Shown: positions 1 through 7,274 of the stretch, in pieces
How positions within the stretch are numbered: position 1 is the stretch's first letter
Layout of the letters: every line of letters begins with the position of its first letter
Assembly (NCBI RefSeq): GCF_001043915.1
Contig: NZ_LABX01000013.1
Span: forward strand, 1-37,340
Length of the DNA stretch: 37,340 nt
Reading direction: 5' to 3'
Source: Methylobacterium aquaticum
GTDB lineage: Bacteria > Pseudomonadota > Alphaproteobacteria > Rhizobiales > Beijerinckiaceae
Program-made: the position numbers and the translations under genes
The notes under the pieces: model-generated
Seen by the model: the letters and a program-made list of their open reading frames with translations, nothing else
Told to the model about the DNA's origin: nothing
The model's database searches: none

Positions 1-394
1 TCTCGGGATCGTCCAGGATCCGGGCATGCCGAACCGTGGATCATCGCCATGCCGGCCAAGCCTGGCTTTCTGACGACGATGGACTACTCTGCGCGTTGGG
101 CAATCGAGCCGATGTTTTCCGACTTCAAGTCGTGGGGGTTCGGTCTCGAAGACAGTCAGATCTCGTATCCAGATCGGCTCTCACGGCTGGTCATCGTCAT
201 GGCCCTGGCTCTCTACGTTGCTGTATCGACAGGCCAGTGGGATGCCACCGTCAATCCAAGTCCTGCCGAAAAAACTCAGCGATCAACGACCACGAAAACT
301 CGAACGCTCTCGATCCTCCCTCTTTACCAGAGGCTTGCGCTGCATCGTCAGGCTAATCGTGACCGCCACATCCATTCCTCCTTTGTGGACAAAA
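1..394 (+). pseudogene. IS4-family transposase, 3' fragment with frameshift
   Basis: The frame is open from the first base of the window, so the 5' part lies outside. The translation contains YSARWAIEPMFSDFK, which matches the Y-(2)-R-(3)-E-(6)-K signature of IS4-family DDE transposases, followed by GFGLEDSQI and the conserved MALALY..VSTGQWD block. After about position 268 this frame loses similarity. The frame shifted by one base then continues with family-like sequence (RSRSSLFTRGLR...PPLW, ending near 390). A run of six A at 269-274 sits at the switch point, so a one-base indel in the homopolymer is the simplest explanation. The element is therefore probably inactive. No terminal inverted repeat could be identified at its 3' end. 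The family call is from motif recognition only. Confidence 0.75.
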
Positions 395-458
395 AACCCT
401 TGCGCACAACAAAAACTGATGGATGGTGAGGGGGAAGCCCTCTCCGCAAGACCGGTCA

Positions 459-540
459 TCTTGCAGTTTGTTGCAGCTTGCCAGAATTTCGGATCGATCC
501 GGTGAACTCTATCTGCAAGGCTGAGCCACAACGCGCCGCC
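459..540 (+). pseudogene. Possible IS481-type transposase C-terminal remnant
   Basis: Two short stretches in different frames resemble the conserved C-terminal end of IS481-type integrase-core transposases. The first, at about 465-494, reads LQFVAACQNFG (family pattern: LxxFVxAYNFaRRLKTL). The second, at about 499-534, reads PVNSICKAEPQR (family pattern: PYEFICKAWTxEPqRF). A deletion and frame changes separate them. No longer similarity is visible. The match is short and made from memory of the family, so this is a tentative label for decayed mobile-element DNA. Confidence 0.3.
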
Positions 541-1131
541 TACGGCCACCCTACTCGCACGTTCGACCATGGCCCAGGGGACCCCCAACGCCGGGTGTGG
601 AGCATCGATGCCACCGACTCTTGCCTCAGAGAGGCAGGGTTAACACTGTGAGTGGTGGGTGGCCTGAGCCAGGCCCGATGCCCTGGCTGTCGCGGGGCCG
701 GCGTCCCTGATCCGGAACAAGTGGCCTGGACGGGTTCGGGCTCGCCCATCGCATCCCACTTTCCCGCATATATGCCCGTGCCCGTCTCGGCCTCCGGCCG
801 GCCCGTTCCCGATCGGGGACGCTGCCGATCGAGGTCGAGTCGCTCGGCCACGACGCGAACTTCTTTCGAATTTCACGGGCGAGGTCGGTTGGATCGCGCC
901 CGGCACGCACCAGCTCGACCATCTGGCGGCAGAACTCCACCGGTTACGGGGGACGGGTTCTCGGCATGGCAAAAACATCTCACGCGAAAGCGCTCTCGGT
1001 GTCCACACCAATCCGGGGCAATCCCATCCCACGATCGGCGACAGGCCCCCCGGCTTCGACCGGACCGCGTTCCATGCCCGCTTCAACGCCGCGGTCGTCG
1101 CCTTCGTCGGCCGCAGCTTAACACCGCTGCC
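541..1131. other. Decayed region without an intact gene
   Basis: About 590 bases between the IS remnants and rlmJ hold no convincing intact gene; the open frames here have no recognisable motifs. Apart from the IS3 orfA remnant at 872-967, the plus-strand frame from about 995 to 1173 reads GVHTNPGQSHPTIG...FDRTAFHARFNAAVVAFVGRSL. This looks like the last 40-50 residues of a protein, perhaps an alpha/beta hydrolase, cut off by the transposon remnants. It runs into the 3' end of rlmJ on the other strand and cannot be assigned. Confidence 0.4.
872..967 (-). pseudogene. IS3-family transposase OrfA, N-terminal remnant with nonsense codon
   Basis: Read on the minus strand from the ATG at 967, the sequence gives MPRTRPP, a TAA stop, then PVEFCRQMVELVRAGRDPTDLARE. 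This is the start of the helix-turn-helix OrfA protein of IS3-type elements, which normally begins MPR..RRYP.EFR.QMVELVRAGR....LAREF. The stop falls where Tyr (TAC) is expected, so TAC to TAA is the likely inactivating change. After codon 32 the similarity breaks up into other frames. No OrfB is present. It is a fossil of an insertion next to rlmJ. Confidence 0.6.
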
Positions 1132-1977
1132 TCAGGCCGGCGGCCCGAGCGGGACGCAGCGGAAGGCGCCGTAGCCGGCTTGCGCCAGGCGCTCGGCGAG
1201 CGCCGGCAGGACCGTGTCGGCCTCCTCGCGCAGGGTCCAGGGCGGGTTGACCACGATGAGCCCGCTGCCGCAAAGGCGCGTCGGGTCGGGCCGTTGGATC
1301 AGGAGATCGAGGCGCAGGGCCGGGCGGGGGAGGGCGGCGTCGAGGCCGGCGGCAAGACGGTCGACCGCCGCCACGTCCTTGATCGGGTACCAGGCGAGGT
1401 AGGTGCCGGTCGCCCACTTGCCCACCGCCTTCAGCAGCTCGCGGCCGAGGCGTTCGATCTCGCCCGGCACCTCGTAGGGCGGGTCGATCAGGACGAGGCC
1501 GCGGCGCTCCTTCGGGGGGATCAGGGCGGGGAGCGCGGTCCAGCCGTCGAGGGCCAGCACCTTGGTCCGGGAATCCTGGTTGTAGCGGGCATGCAGCACC
1601 GCGCCGTCGGCCGGGTGCAGCTCCACGAACACGCCCTGGTCGCCGGGGCGCAGGAACTCGCGGATCAGGGCCGGCGAGCCCGGATACACCGTCTCGCCGT
1701 GGCGCGCCCGGACGGCGGCCACCGCCTCCCGGTAGGGGGCGAGCAGCGCCTCCACATCCGCGGCGAAGGGGGTATCGAGCCGGCCGATGCCGTCCTGCCA
1801 CTCGCCGGTGCGGCCCGCCTCGTCGGCGGTCAGGTCGTAGAAGCCGAGGCCCGCATGGGTGTCGATCGCCCGGAACGGCGTCGCCTTGCGCTGGAGATGC
1901 GCCAGCACCCGGGTCAGTACCCAATGCTTGAGCACGTCGGCGTGGTTGCCGGCGTGGAAGGCGTGGCGGTAATTCAC
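1132..1977 (-). CDS. rlmJ: 23S rRNA (adenine-2030-N6)-methyltransferase RlmJ
   Basis: Predicted SAM-dependent methyltransferase that modifies A2030 of 23S rRNA (281 aa, near the usual 280). The N-terminus MNYRHAFHAGNHADVLKH is the family hallmark, which fixes the start at the GTG at 1977 rather than the upstream GTG at 2100. A GA-rich stretch (GAGACGAGG) lies upstream as ribosome-binding site. Further family motifs are DTHAGLGFYDL (SAM-binding region, about residues 42-52) and LIDPPYE (catalytic DPPY-type motif of N6-adenine methyltransferases, about residue 165). It lies downstream of the paa genes on the same strand with a gap of about 170 bp, so it is probably a separate unit. The assignment is confident from motifs; activity is inferred. 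Confidence 0.93.
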   Translation of the reverse strand: MNYRHAFHAGNHADVLKHWVLTRVLAHLQRKATPFRAIDTHAGLGFYDLTADEAGRTGEWQDGIGRLDTPFAADVEALLAPYREAVAAVRARHGETVYPGSPALIREFLRPGDQGVFVELHPADGAVLHARYNQDSRTKVLALDGWTALPALIPPKERRGLVLIDPPYEVPGEIERLGRELLKAVGKWATGTYLAWYPIKDVAAVDRLAAGLDAALPRPALRLDLLIQRPDPTRLCGSGLIVVNPPWTLREEADTVLPALAERLAQAGYGAFRCVPLGPPA

Positions 1978-2146
1978 GGGTCGTCCGGTCCTCGTCTCGC
2001 CGTCCCGCATGAGAGGCGGCGCAGGAGGCCCTATCACCATCCGATGCGCCGCGACGAGATCCCTGGCCGCCGCATATCCGCGGGGCCGGTCGGCGATCAC
2101 CCAGGGAGCGTCTGCGCGGTGACCGCGTGGCTGGGCAGGCCAGACG

Positions 2147-2902
2147 TCAAGCCAGCCCGAATGCCGGCAGGCGAGCCGCCATCTCGGCCATCCAGGCCGT
2201 CACCTGCTCGTGGTTCGTGCGGCGGCGCAGGCCGAAGCGTCTGAGGGTGTCGAAGCGGGGGGAATCCTCGCGGCCGAAGCTCGCGGCGACGCGGGGCCGC
2301 CAGAAATCGACGCTCCGCTGCGCCGCCTCGCGCCCGCCCTCTGTGGCGACGATGCGGGCGAGGCCCTCCTCGCCGAGTTCGGCGTGCCGCGCCTCGCGCG
2401 GGGCGATCTCGCGGAACACCTCCGCCAGAGGCGCGTAGGACAGGCGCGAGAATTCCTGAAGCTGGATGCCGACGGCCCGGCCCATGAGCACGTTCATCAC
2501 CACGGCGTCGATCCATCCCTGGAGCGGGTAGTGGAACACCGAGAGGCGGCGATCCGCGCCGTGGCGCGCCGCGCCGATCTCGGCATCGCGCGCGAGGCGG
2601 GCCGCCCAGGGGTGGTGGACGGCGTAGCGGGCGGTATCGGCCCCGAAGGTGCCCATCAGGTCGAGCACGCGCTCGGCGTGGTCGGTCTTCTCGAGCACGA
2701 TCCGCGAGGCGGCGATCCGCGCCTTGAGGCTGGGGGCGTCGTTGATCACCTCGGCGAATCCCGCCGAGCCGGCCAGCTCGCTGTCGACGAAGGTCGCCAT
2801 CAGTCGCAGCAGCTCGCCGCGATAGCGCGGCGGTGCGTTGGACGGGTTGGTCAGGACGCCGCCCTGCGCCAGGTAATCGTCGATCGTCATCGTCTCCGAC
2901 AT
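2147..2902 (-). CDS. Extra PaaA/PaaC-like ferritin-fold protein with altered diiron site
   Basis: A 251-aa protein of the phenylacetyl-CoA epoxygenase PaaA/PaaC superfamily, in addition to the canonical PaaA and PaaC encoded nearby. It aligns without gaps to this window's PaaA across the metal-binding helices (APSLKARIAASRIVLEKTDH against [20 protein letters not shown]). Ligand positions by that alignment are E42, H75, D132, E170 and H173 present, but the Glu of the first ExxH motif is Lys (K72). A neighbouring Glu (E71) might substitute. The start has a good GGGAGG ribosome-binding site and lies 18 nt after the paaE stop, so the two genes are very likely co-transcribed. Its role is unknown. 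It might replace or regulate PaaC or PaaA, act on another CoA thioester, or be a structural subunit. Superfamily membership is solid; function is not. Confidence 0.8.
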   Translation of the reverse strand: MSETMTIDDYLAQGGVLTNPSNAPPRYRGELLRLMATFVDSELAGSAGFAEVINDAPSLKARIAASRIVLEKTDHAERVLDLMGTFGADTARYAVHHPWAARLARDAEIGAARHGADRRLSVFHYPLQGWIDAVVMNVLMGRAVGIQLQEFSRLSYAPLAEVFREIAPREARHAELGEEGLARIVATEGGREAAQRSVDFWRPRVAASFGREDSPRFDTLRRFGLRRRTNHEQVTAWMAEMAARLPAFGLA

Positions 2903-2920
2903 CGCTGCCTCCCGGCCCGT

Positions 2921-3997
2921 CTATTGATCGTAGCTGACGACCAGCGTGTCCGTCGTCGGGTAGCATTGGCAGGTCAGGACGTAGCCCTGGCGCACCTCGT
3001 AATCTTCGAGCGCATGGTTCGTGATCATCTCGGCCTCGCCCTCCAGCACCTTGGCGCGGCAGGTCGAGCAGACGCCGGCCTTGCAGGCGTAGGGCGCGTC
3101 CATGGAGTTGGCGAGCGCCGCGTCGAGCAGGCTCTCGCCTTGCTTCGGCATCCGGAAGGTGCGGGTGGCGCCGTCGAGGGTCACCGTCACCGCGCATTGC
3201 GCGTCGGAGGCCGAGACCGAAGACGAGGCCGCACGCGCCGTGGCCCGGCCCGGCTGGCCCGAGGCGAACAGCTCGAACTTGATTTGCGCCTCCGACAGGC
3301 CGTGCTCGCGCAAGGAGGCCGCGATGCTGAGCATCATCGGCTCGGGCCCGCAGATGAAGGCGGTATCGACGGAGGCGACGTCGACCCAGAGGCGGAACAG
3401 CGCGGCGCATTTCGCGGCATCGATTCGCCCGGTGAACAAATCGATGTCCTGCGTCTCGCTCTCCAGGACGTGCACGATCGCCAGCCGGCCGAGATAGGTG
3501 TTCTTGAGGTCGTCGAGTTCCTCGCGGAACATGATCGAGGCGATCTGACGGTTGGCGTAGACCAGCGTGAAGCGCGAGCGCGGCTCGCGGGCGAGCACCG
3601 TCTTGAGGATCGACAGAAGCGGCGTGATGCCGCTGCCCCCGGCGAATCCGAGATAGTGCTTGGCGGCTTCCGGCTCGATCGGGGTGTGGAACGCCCCCAT
3701 CGGCGGCATCGCCTCCAGCACGTCGCCGGGCTTCAGCTCCTGGTTGGCCCAGGTCGAGAAGGCGCCGCCCTCGACGCGCTTGATGCCGACCCGAAGCGCG
3801 CCCTCGTCCCGGCCGGCGCAGATCGAGTAGGAGCGGCGCAGCTCGACGCCGTCGAAGGCGCGCCGGAACGTCAGATACTGGCCTTGGGTGAAGGCGAAGA
3901 CCTCGGCGTCGCCGTCCCGGGGCTTGAGGGTGAGAACCACCGCGTCCCGGGTTTCACGCCGGACATCCGCGACGTCGAGAGGATAGAAGCGTGCCAT
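2921..3997 (-). CDS. paaE: 1,2-phenylacetyl-CoA epoxidase reductase subunit PaaE
   Basis: Flavin and iron-sulfur reductase (358 aa) that passes electrons from NADPH to the diiron oxygenase PaaABC in the cytoplasm. Domain order is a ferredoxin-reductase FAD domain (RRSYSICAG, about 54-62), a nucleotide-binding domain (GFAGGSGITP, about 117-126) and a C-terminal plant-type [2Fe-2S] domain with C305-x4-C310-x2-C313 and C343/C345. The start is set at the ATG at 3997 (MARFYPLDV), the typical N-terminus. It is separated from paaD by 316 bp that include a 107-bp repeat, whereas paaE normally follows paaD directly. It may have its own promoter or depend on read-through across the repeat. It is followed closely by the extra PaaA-like gene. 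Confidence 0.95.
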   Translation of the reverse strand: MARFYPLDVADVRRETRDAVVLTLKPRDGDAEVFAFTQGQYLTFRRAFDGVELRRSYSICAGRDEGALRVGIKRVEGGAFSTWANQELKPGDVLEAMPPMGAFHTPIEPEAAKHYLGFAGGSGITPLLSILKTVLAREPRSRFTLVYANRQIASIMFREELDDLKNTYLGRLAIVHVLESETQDIDLFTGRIDAAKCAALFRLWVDVASVDTAFICGPEPMMLSIAASLREHGLSEAQIKFELFASGQPGRATARAASSSVSASDAQCAVTVTLDGATRTFRMPKQGESLLDAALANSMDAPYACKAGVCSTCRAKVLEGEAEMITNHALEDYEVRQGYVLTCQCYPTTDTLVVSYDQ

Positions 3998-4201
3998 GAC
4001 CGCCGGTCGTCCCAGTTTGGAGCAATGTCCGCCGAGGTCGACACCCCGTCGCCGCGGATCATGCCGTCGCATCGAAGATCGGAACGGCGCGCGAACGCGC
4101 GCGATCCTTCAGCAGAATTCGCCGACGCGGTCATCGGTTCGGCGGCAAAAGAGTCTGCGACAAGACAAGAACCTAAGCGGACGAAGCGTGACCCGCCAAC
4201 A

Positions 4202-4308
4202 CTAGAGCGCTTCACGATCGCGTTGCAATCGCGAAGCTTCTCTAGCTCTTTTATTTTGCCGCATTTTCTGCGACGAACCGGTATCCACTTCGTCGGAAAA
4301 TGCTCTAG
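4202..4308. repeat. A-type 107-bp dispersed repeat, copy 1
   Basis: Begins CTAGAGC and ends GCTCTAG, a perfect 7-bp terminal inverted repeat. Inside are two imperfect hairpins: one around the AAGC/GCTT-flanked CGATCGCG segment (about 4209-4241), and one pairing ATTTTC..CGACGAA with TTCGTCG.GAAAAT (about 4262-4302). A second copy of the same length and orientation is at 12081-12187. This copy ends 5 nt from the paaD stop, on the transcript side after paaD, between paaD and paaE. It has no coding capacity. A miniature-transposon or REP-like origin is inferred. Confidence 0.85.
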
Positions 4309-4313
4309 TCTGC

Positions 4314-4838
4314 TTAGATGCACTTGAAGTAGTCGAACGGTTCGAGGCAGTCCGTGCAGCGCCAGCTCGCCTTGCAGGGGGTCGAGCCGAACTGGCTGAC
4401 CCTCTCGGTCCGGTTCGAGGCACAACGCGGGCAGGCCACGGTGAGATTCGAAGCCCCGGTCAGCCGGCCGATCCGCCCGAGCATCCGGCCATCCGCCGCC
4501 GTCCCGTCGATCGGCGGGGCGATGCCGTAGGCCCGCAGCTTGTCGCGGGCGGCGTCGCCGATCCAGTCGCTGGTCCAGGGCGGCGTCAGCGCGCGCACGA
4601 TGCGCAGGTCCGCGATCCCGCGGGCGCGCAGCGCCGCCTCGATCGCCAGGTTGATGACCGCCGTCGCGGGACAGCCCGAATAGGTCGGCGTCACCGTGAC
4701 CACCAGGGTGTCGCCGTCCCAGGCGAGGTCGCGGACGATCCCGAGATCGACCACCGAGATCACCGGGATCTCGGGATCGGGCACATCGGCGAGCCAGCGG
4801 CGGATCTCGTCGGGCGCCGGCCGGGCGTGAGCCTCCAT
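4314..4838 (-). CDS. paaD: Phenylacetate epoxidase maturation protein PaaD
   Basis: A 174-aa MIP18/DUF59-family protein of the paa cluster, thought in the family to help assemble metal centres of the epoxidase. The N-terminal DUF59 part contains DPEIP (21-25) and PTYSGCPA (Cys56). The C-terminal part is a Cys-rich zinc-ribbon-like segment: C136-x2-C139, C155, C161-x2-C164 and C173. This architecture is typical of PaaD and distinguishes it from shorter DUF59 proteins. It begins 6 nt after the paaC stop and is the last gene of the paaABCD block; a repeat element follows its stop within 5 nt. The assignment is secure by context and motif; its exact biochemical role is less certain in the literature. 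Confidence 0.95.
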   Translation of the reverse strand: MEAHARPAPDEIRRWLADVPDPEIPVISVVDLGIVRDLAWDGDTLVVTVTPTYSGCPATAVINLAIEAALRARGIADLRIVRALTPPWTSDWIGDAARDKLRAYGIAPPIDGTAADGRMLGRIGRLTGASNLTVACPRCASNRTERVSQFGSTPCKASWRCTDCLEPFDYFKCI

Positions 4839-4844
4839 GGCGCC

Positions 4845-5702
4845 CTACCAGGTCGCGCCCGGATAGGCGCGCTGGAGGAACTGCATCTCGGCCAGCATCC
4901 GTCCGAGATGCTCGGTATGGATGCCCCGCCGGCCGCCCTTCTGGGCGAAGGACCCGGCCGGCACCGCGAGCGTCGCCTCGGCGAGGACCGGCCCGACCGT
5001 GGCGTCGAAGGCGGAGCGAAGGCTTGCCGGGTCGGGCGCGATGCCGGCCTCGGCCAGGACCGCGTCGGTGGCGTCGCCGAGGAAGAACTCGCCGGCATAG
5101 GGCCAGAGCAGGTCGAGGGCGGCCTGCATCCGGCGGTGGCTCTCCTCGGTGCCGTCGCCGAGGCGCACGACGAGATCGGCCGATTTCTCGAGGTGGTAAT
5201 GCGCCTCCTTGATGGCCTTGACGGCGATCTCGGCCACGCGCGGCTCCGAGGACGACGTCAGGGCCCGCAGCATCGCGACGTGCCAGGCGTCGAACAGGAA
5301 CTGGCGCATGATCGTCTGGCCGAAATCGCCGTTCGGCAGTTCGACCAGGAGGACATTGCGAAACTCCCAGACGTCGCGCAGGAAGGCGAGGTCGTCGGCT
5401 TTGCGCCCCCTGCCCTCGATCTCGCCGGCAAGGCCGAGCCAGAACTGGGTCTGGCCGATCAAGTCGAGGGCGACGTTGGCGACGCCGATATCCTCCTCCA
5501 GCACCGGGCCGTGGCCGCACCATTCCGACAGGCGGTGGCCGAGCACGAGGGTGGTGTCGCCCATCCGGGTGAGGAACTCGACCAGGGCGGCGCGGGCCGG
5601 CGCGAGGGGCGCGTCCTGGTGCGTATCGGGGGCCGGATAGGCCGCAGCCGCCGCGGCAAGGGCGGCAGCGTCCGGCGTCATCACGTCGGGCAGGGACGGC
5701 AT
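4845..5702 (-). CDS. paaC: 1,2-phenylacetyl-CoA epoxidase structural subunit PaaC
   Basis: A 285-aa ferritin-fold subunit of the phenylacetyl-CoA epoxidase. Recognisable segments are LGHRLSEWCGHGPVLEEDI and VANVALDLIGQ near the N-terminal third, IKEAHYHLEKSADLVVRLGDGT in the middle, and RGIHTEHLGRMLAEMQFLQR at the C-terminus, all characteristic of PaaC. In characterised enzymes PaaC is a structural partner of the catalytic PaaA. The ATG at 5702 overlaps the paaB stop by one base (TGATG), indicating translational coupling. An Ala-rich N-terminal stretch (about residues 13-25) makes a slightly downstream start (ATG of MTPD) possible. The very long frame upstream of this start in the same phase is a GC-driven shadow of paaA and paaB. 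Confidence 0.95.
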   Translation of the reverse strand: MPSLPDVMTPDAAALAAAAAAYPAPDTHQDAPLAPARAALVEFLTRMGDTTLVLGHRLSEWCGHGPVLEEDIGVANVALDLIGQTQFWLGLAGEIEGRGRKADDLAFLRDVWEFRNVLLVELPNGDFGQTIMRQFLFDAWHVAMLRALTSSSEPRVAEIAVKAIKEAHYHLEKSADLVVRLGDGTEESHRRMQAALDLLWPYAGEFFLGDATDAVLAEAGIAPDPASLRSAFDATVGPVLAEATLAVPAGSFAQKGGRRGIHTEHLGRMLAEMQFLQRAYPGATW

Positions 5703-5986
5703 CACATATGCCCCACGTCGGCCGGGATGTCGTAGAAGGTCGGATGCCGGTAGACCTTGCTGTTCGCCGGCTCGAACAGCGGGCCCTTGTCGCTCGGGCT
5801 CGACGCCACGATGTCGCTCGACCGCACCGCCCAGATGCTCACGCCCTCGTTGCGGCGCGTATAGACGTCGCGGGCGTTCTTGATCGCGAGGGCCGCGTCG
5901 GGCGCGTGCAGGCTGCCGACGTGGCGATGGTTCAGGCCGTGCTGACCGCGGATGAAGATCTCCCATAACGGCCATTCGCTGGACAT
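5702..5986 (-). CDS. paaB: 1,2-phenylacetyl-CoA epoxidase subunit PaaB
   Basis: A 94-aa small subunit of the phenylacetyl-CoA epoxidase, the usual length. The protein begins MSSEWPLWEIFIRGQHGLNH and carries HVGSLHAPDAALAIKNARDVYTRR, the signature PaaB sequence. PaaB is non-catalytic and bridges PaaAC heterodimers in characterised complexes. It lies 57 bp after paaA and overlaps paaC by one base. The paaA-paaB spacer contains a 12-bp direct repeat (6012-6023 and 6034-6045). Confidence 0.96.
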   Translation of the reverse strand: MSSEWPLWEIFIRGQHGLNHRHVGSLHAPDAALAIKNARDVYTRRNEGVSIWAVRSSDIVASSPSDKGPLFEPANSKVYRHPTFYDIPADVGHM

Positions 5987-6043
5987 GCTCGATCCTCCCG
6001 AACGCTTTTATCGTCGGACGATTGATGGTCGCCCGTCGGACGA

Positions 6044-7045
6044 TTACTCCGCCGCGACGGCCATGGCGGAGCGGCGTGCCGCCTTGTCGGCATGGGCCTT
6101 GAGCCCGTCGCGGAACCAGGCGCCGTCCTCCCAGGCTTTCACCCGGGCCCCGAGCCGCTCGCGGTTGCACGGTCCGTTGCCGGCGATAACTTCGAAAAAC
6201 TCGCTCCAGTCGGGCTCGGAGAAGTCGTAGCCGCCCTTCTCCTCGTTCCAGCGCAGGTTCTCGTCCGGGACCGTCAGGCCGAGATGCTCGGCCTGCGGCA
6301 CGGTCTGGTCGACGAATTTCTGGCGCAGCTCGTCGTTGGTGTTCATCTTGATCTTCCAGGCCATCGACTGGGCCGAATGGACCGAATCCTTGTCGGAGGG
6401 CCCGAACATCATCAGCGCCGGGTACCAGAAGCGGTTGAGGGCATCCTGCGCCATGTGCTTCTGCGCCGGCGTGCCGCGCGCCATCGTCCTCATGATGTCG
6501 TAGCCCTGGCGCTGGTGGAAGCTCTCCTCCTTGCAGATCCGGATCATCGCCCGGCTGTAAGGCCCGTAGGAGGTCCGTTGCAGCGGGACCTGGTTCATGA
6601 TCGCCGCTCCGTCGACCAGCCAGCCGACCGCACCCATGTCGGCCCAGGTCAGGGTCGGGTAGTTGAAGATCGACGAATACTTCATCTTGCCGGCGTGAAG
6701 CAGCGCCATCAGCTCGTCGCGGCTGACGCCGAGAGTCTCGGCGGCGCAATAAAGGTAGAGCCCGTGGCCGGCCTCGTCCTGGACCTTGGCGAGCAGGATC
6801 GCCTTGCGCTCCAGCGTCGGCGCCCGGGTGATCCAGTTGCCCTCCGGCAATTGCCCGACGATCTCCGAATGGGCGTGCTGGCCGATCTGCCGGATCAGGG
6901 TCTTGCGGTAGCCCTCGGGCATCCACTCCTTCGGCTCGATCTTCTCGCCACGGTCGATCCGCTCCTGGAAGGCGCGCTCCTCGGCCGACATCTCGTCGGG
7001 GCCGCGGACATGCGTGCTGTCCGTCTTCACCAGCTGCGCATACAT
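6044..7045 (-). CDS. paaA: 1,2-phenylacetyl-CoA epoxidase catalytic subunit PaaA
   Basis: Catalytic diiron oxygenase subunit (333 aa) that epoxidises the aromatic ring of phenylacetyl-CoA. All expected iron-ligand positions are visible: E61 (HAHSEIVGQ), E91 and H94 (QDEAGHG), D145 (WLVDGAA), E174 and H177 (KEESFHQRQ), so it should be active. The start at the ATG at 7045 has a strong GGGAGGG ribosome-binding site. It is the first gene of paaABCD. The 229-bp spacer before it, after paaX, carries an 8-bp inverted repeat (7196-7231) suited to a PaaX-type repressor. The C-terminus ends in a short Ala-rich tail. Confidence 0.97.
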   Translation of the reverse strand: MYAQLVKTDSTHVRGPDEMSAEERAFQERIDRGEKIEPKEWMPEGYRKTLIRQIGQHAHSEIVGQLPEGNWITRAPTLERKAILLAKVQDEAGHGLYLYCAAETLGVSRDELMALLHAGKMKYSSIFNYPTLTWADMGAVGWLVDGAAIMNQVPLQRTSYGPYSRAMIRICKEESFHQRQGYDIMRTMARGTPAQKHMAQDALNRFWYPALMMFGPSDKDSVHSAQSMAWKIKMNTNDELRQKFVDQTVPQAEHLGLTVPDENLRWNEEKGGYDFSEPDWSEFFEVIAGNGPCNRERLGARVKAWEDGAWFRDGLKAHADKAARRSAMAVAAE

Positions 7046-7195
7046 GCGAGACCCTCCCGTCAGGACGCGAACCCGGTCCGGGACATCGCCCGAAGCTCTT
7101 GGCTCCGCCGCATACCGGCGTCGCGCCGCCGGGTTGTGCGGCGGCCATGCCGGTCGATTCGATCGTCTGCCCGATTGTCTATCATCGAAAGCATC

Positions 7196-7231
7196 ACATC
7201 ACAACGCCTGTTTTGCGTATTTCTGTGATGT
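7196..7231. promoter_or_regulatory. Candidate PaaX operator / paaA promoter region
   Basis: ACATCACA (7196-7203) and TGTGATGT (7224-7231) form a perfect 8-bp inverted repeat with a 20-bp spacer. The left arm overlaps a second ATCACA (7193-7198). The TGTGAT half-site resembles the TGTGATTC core known for the E. coli PaaX operator. On the minus strand TTGTGA followed 17 bp later by TAGACA could be -35 and -10 boxes for paaABCD, overlapping the left arm. The site lies about 150 bp upstream of paaA and 44 bp downstream of the paaX stop. Function is inferred. Confidence 0.5.
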
Positions 7232-7274
7232 CTTGATCGGGCGCCGTCCGCGGGCGTCACGGTCTGCGAACCGG

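Noticed and set aside
269..275. AAAAAAC heptamer in the IS4 fragment as a programmed -1 frameshift site
   Set aside because: The frame change needed is +1, and the heptamer is not in the right phase for -1 slippage; a homopolymer indel explains it better.
652..2244. A 530-codon plus-strand frame opposite rlmJ
   Set aside because: It is the complement of rlmJ with biased composition and no recognised domain.
4845..7148. A 767-codon minus-strand frame spanning paaC, paaB and paaA
   Set aside because: Only the last 285 residues are a protein (PaaC). The upstream part is an out-of-phase reading of paaA and paaB, which are intact in their own frames.
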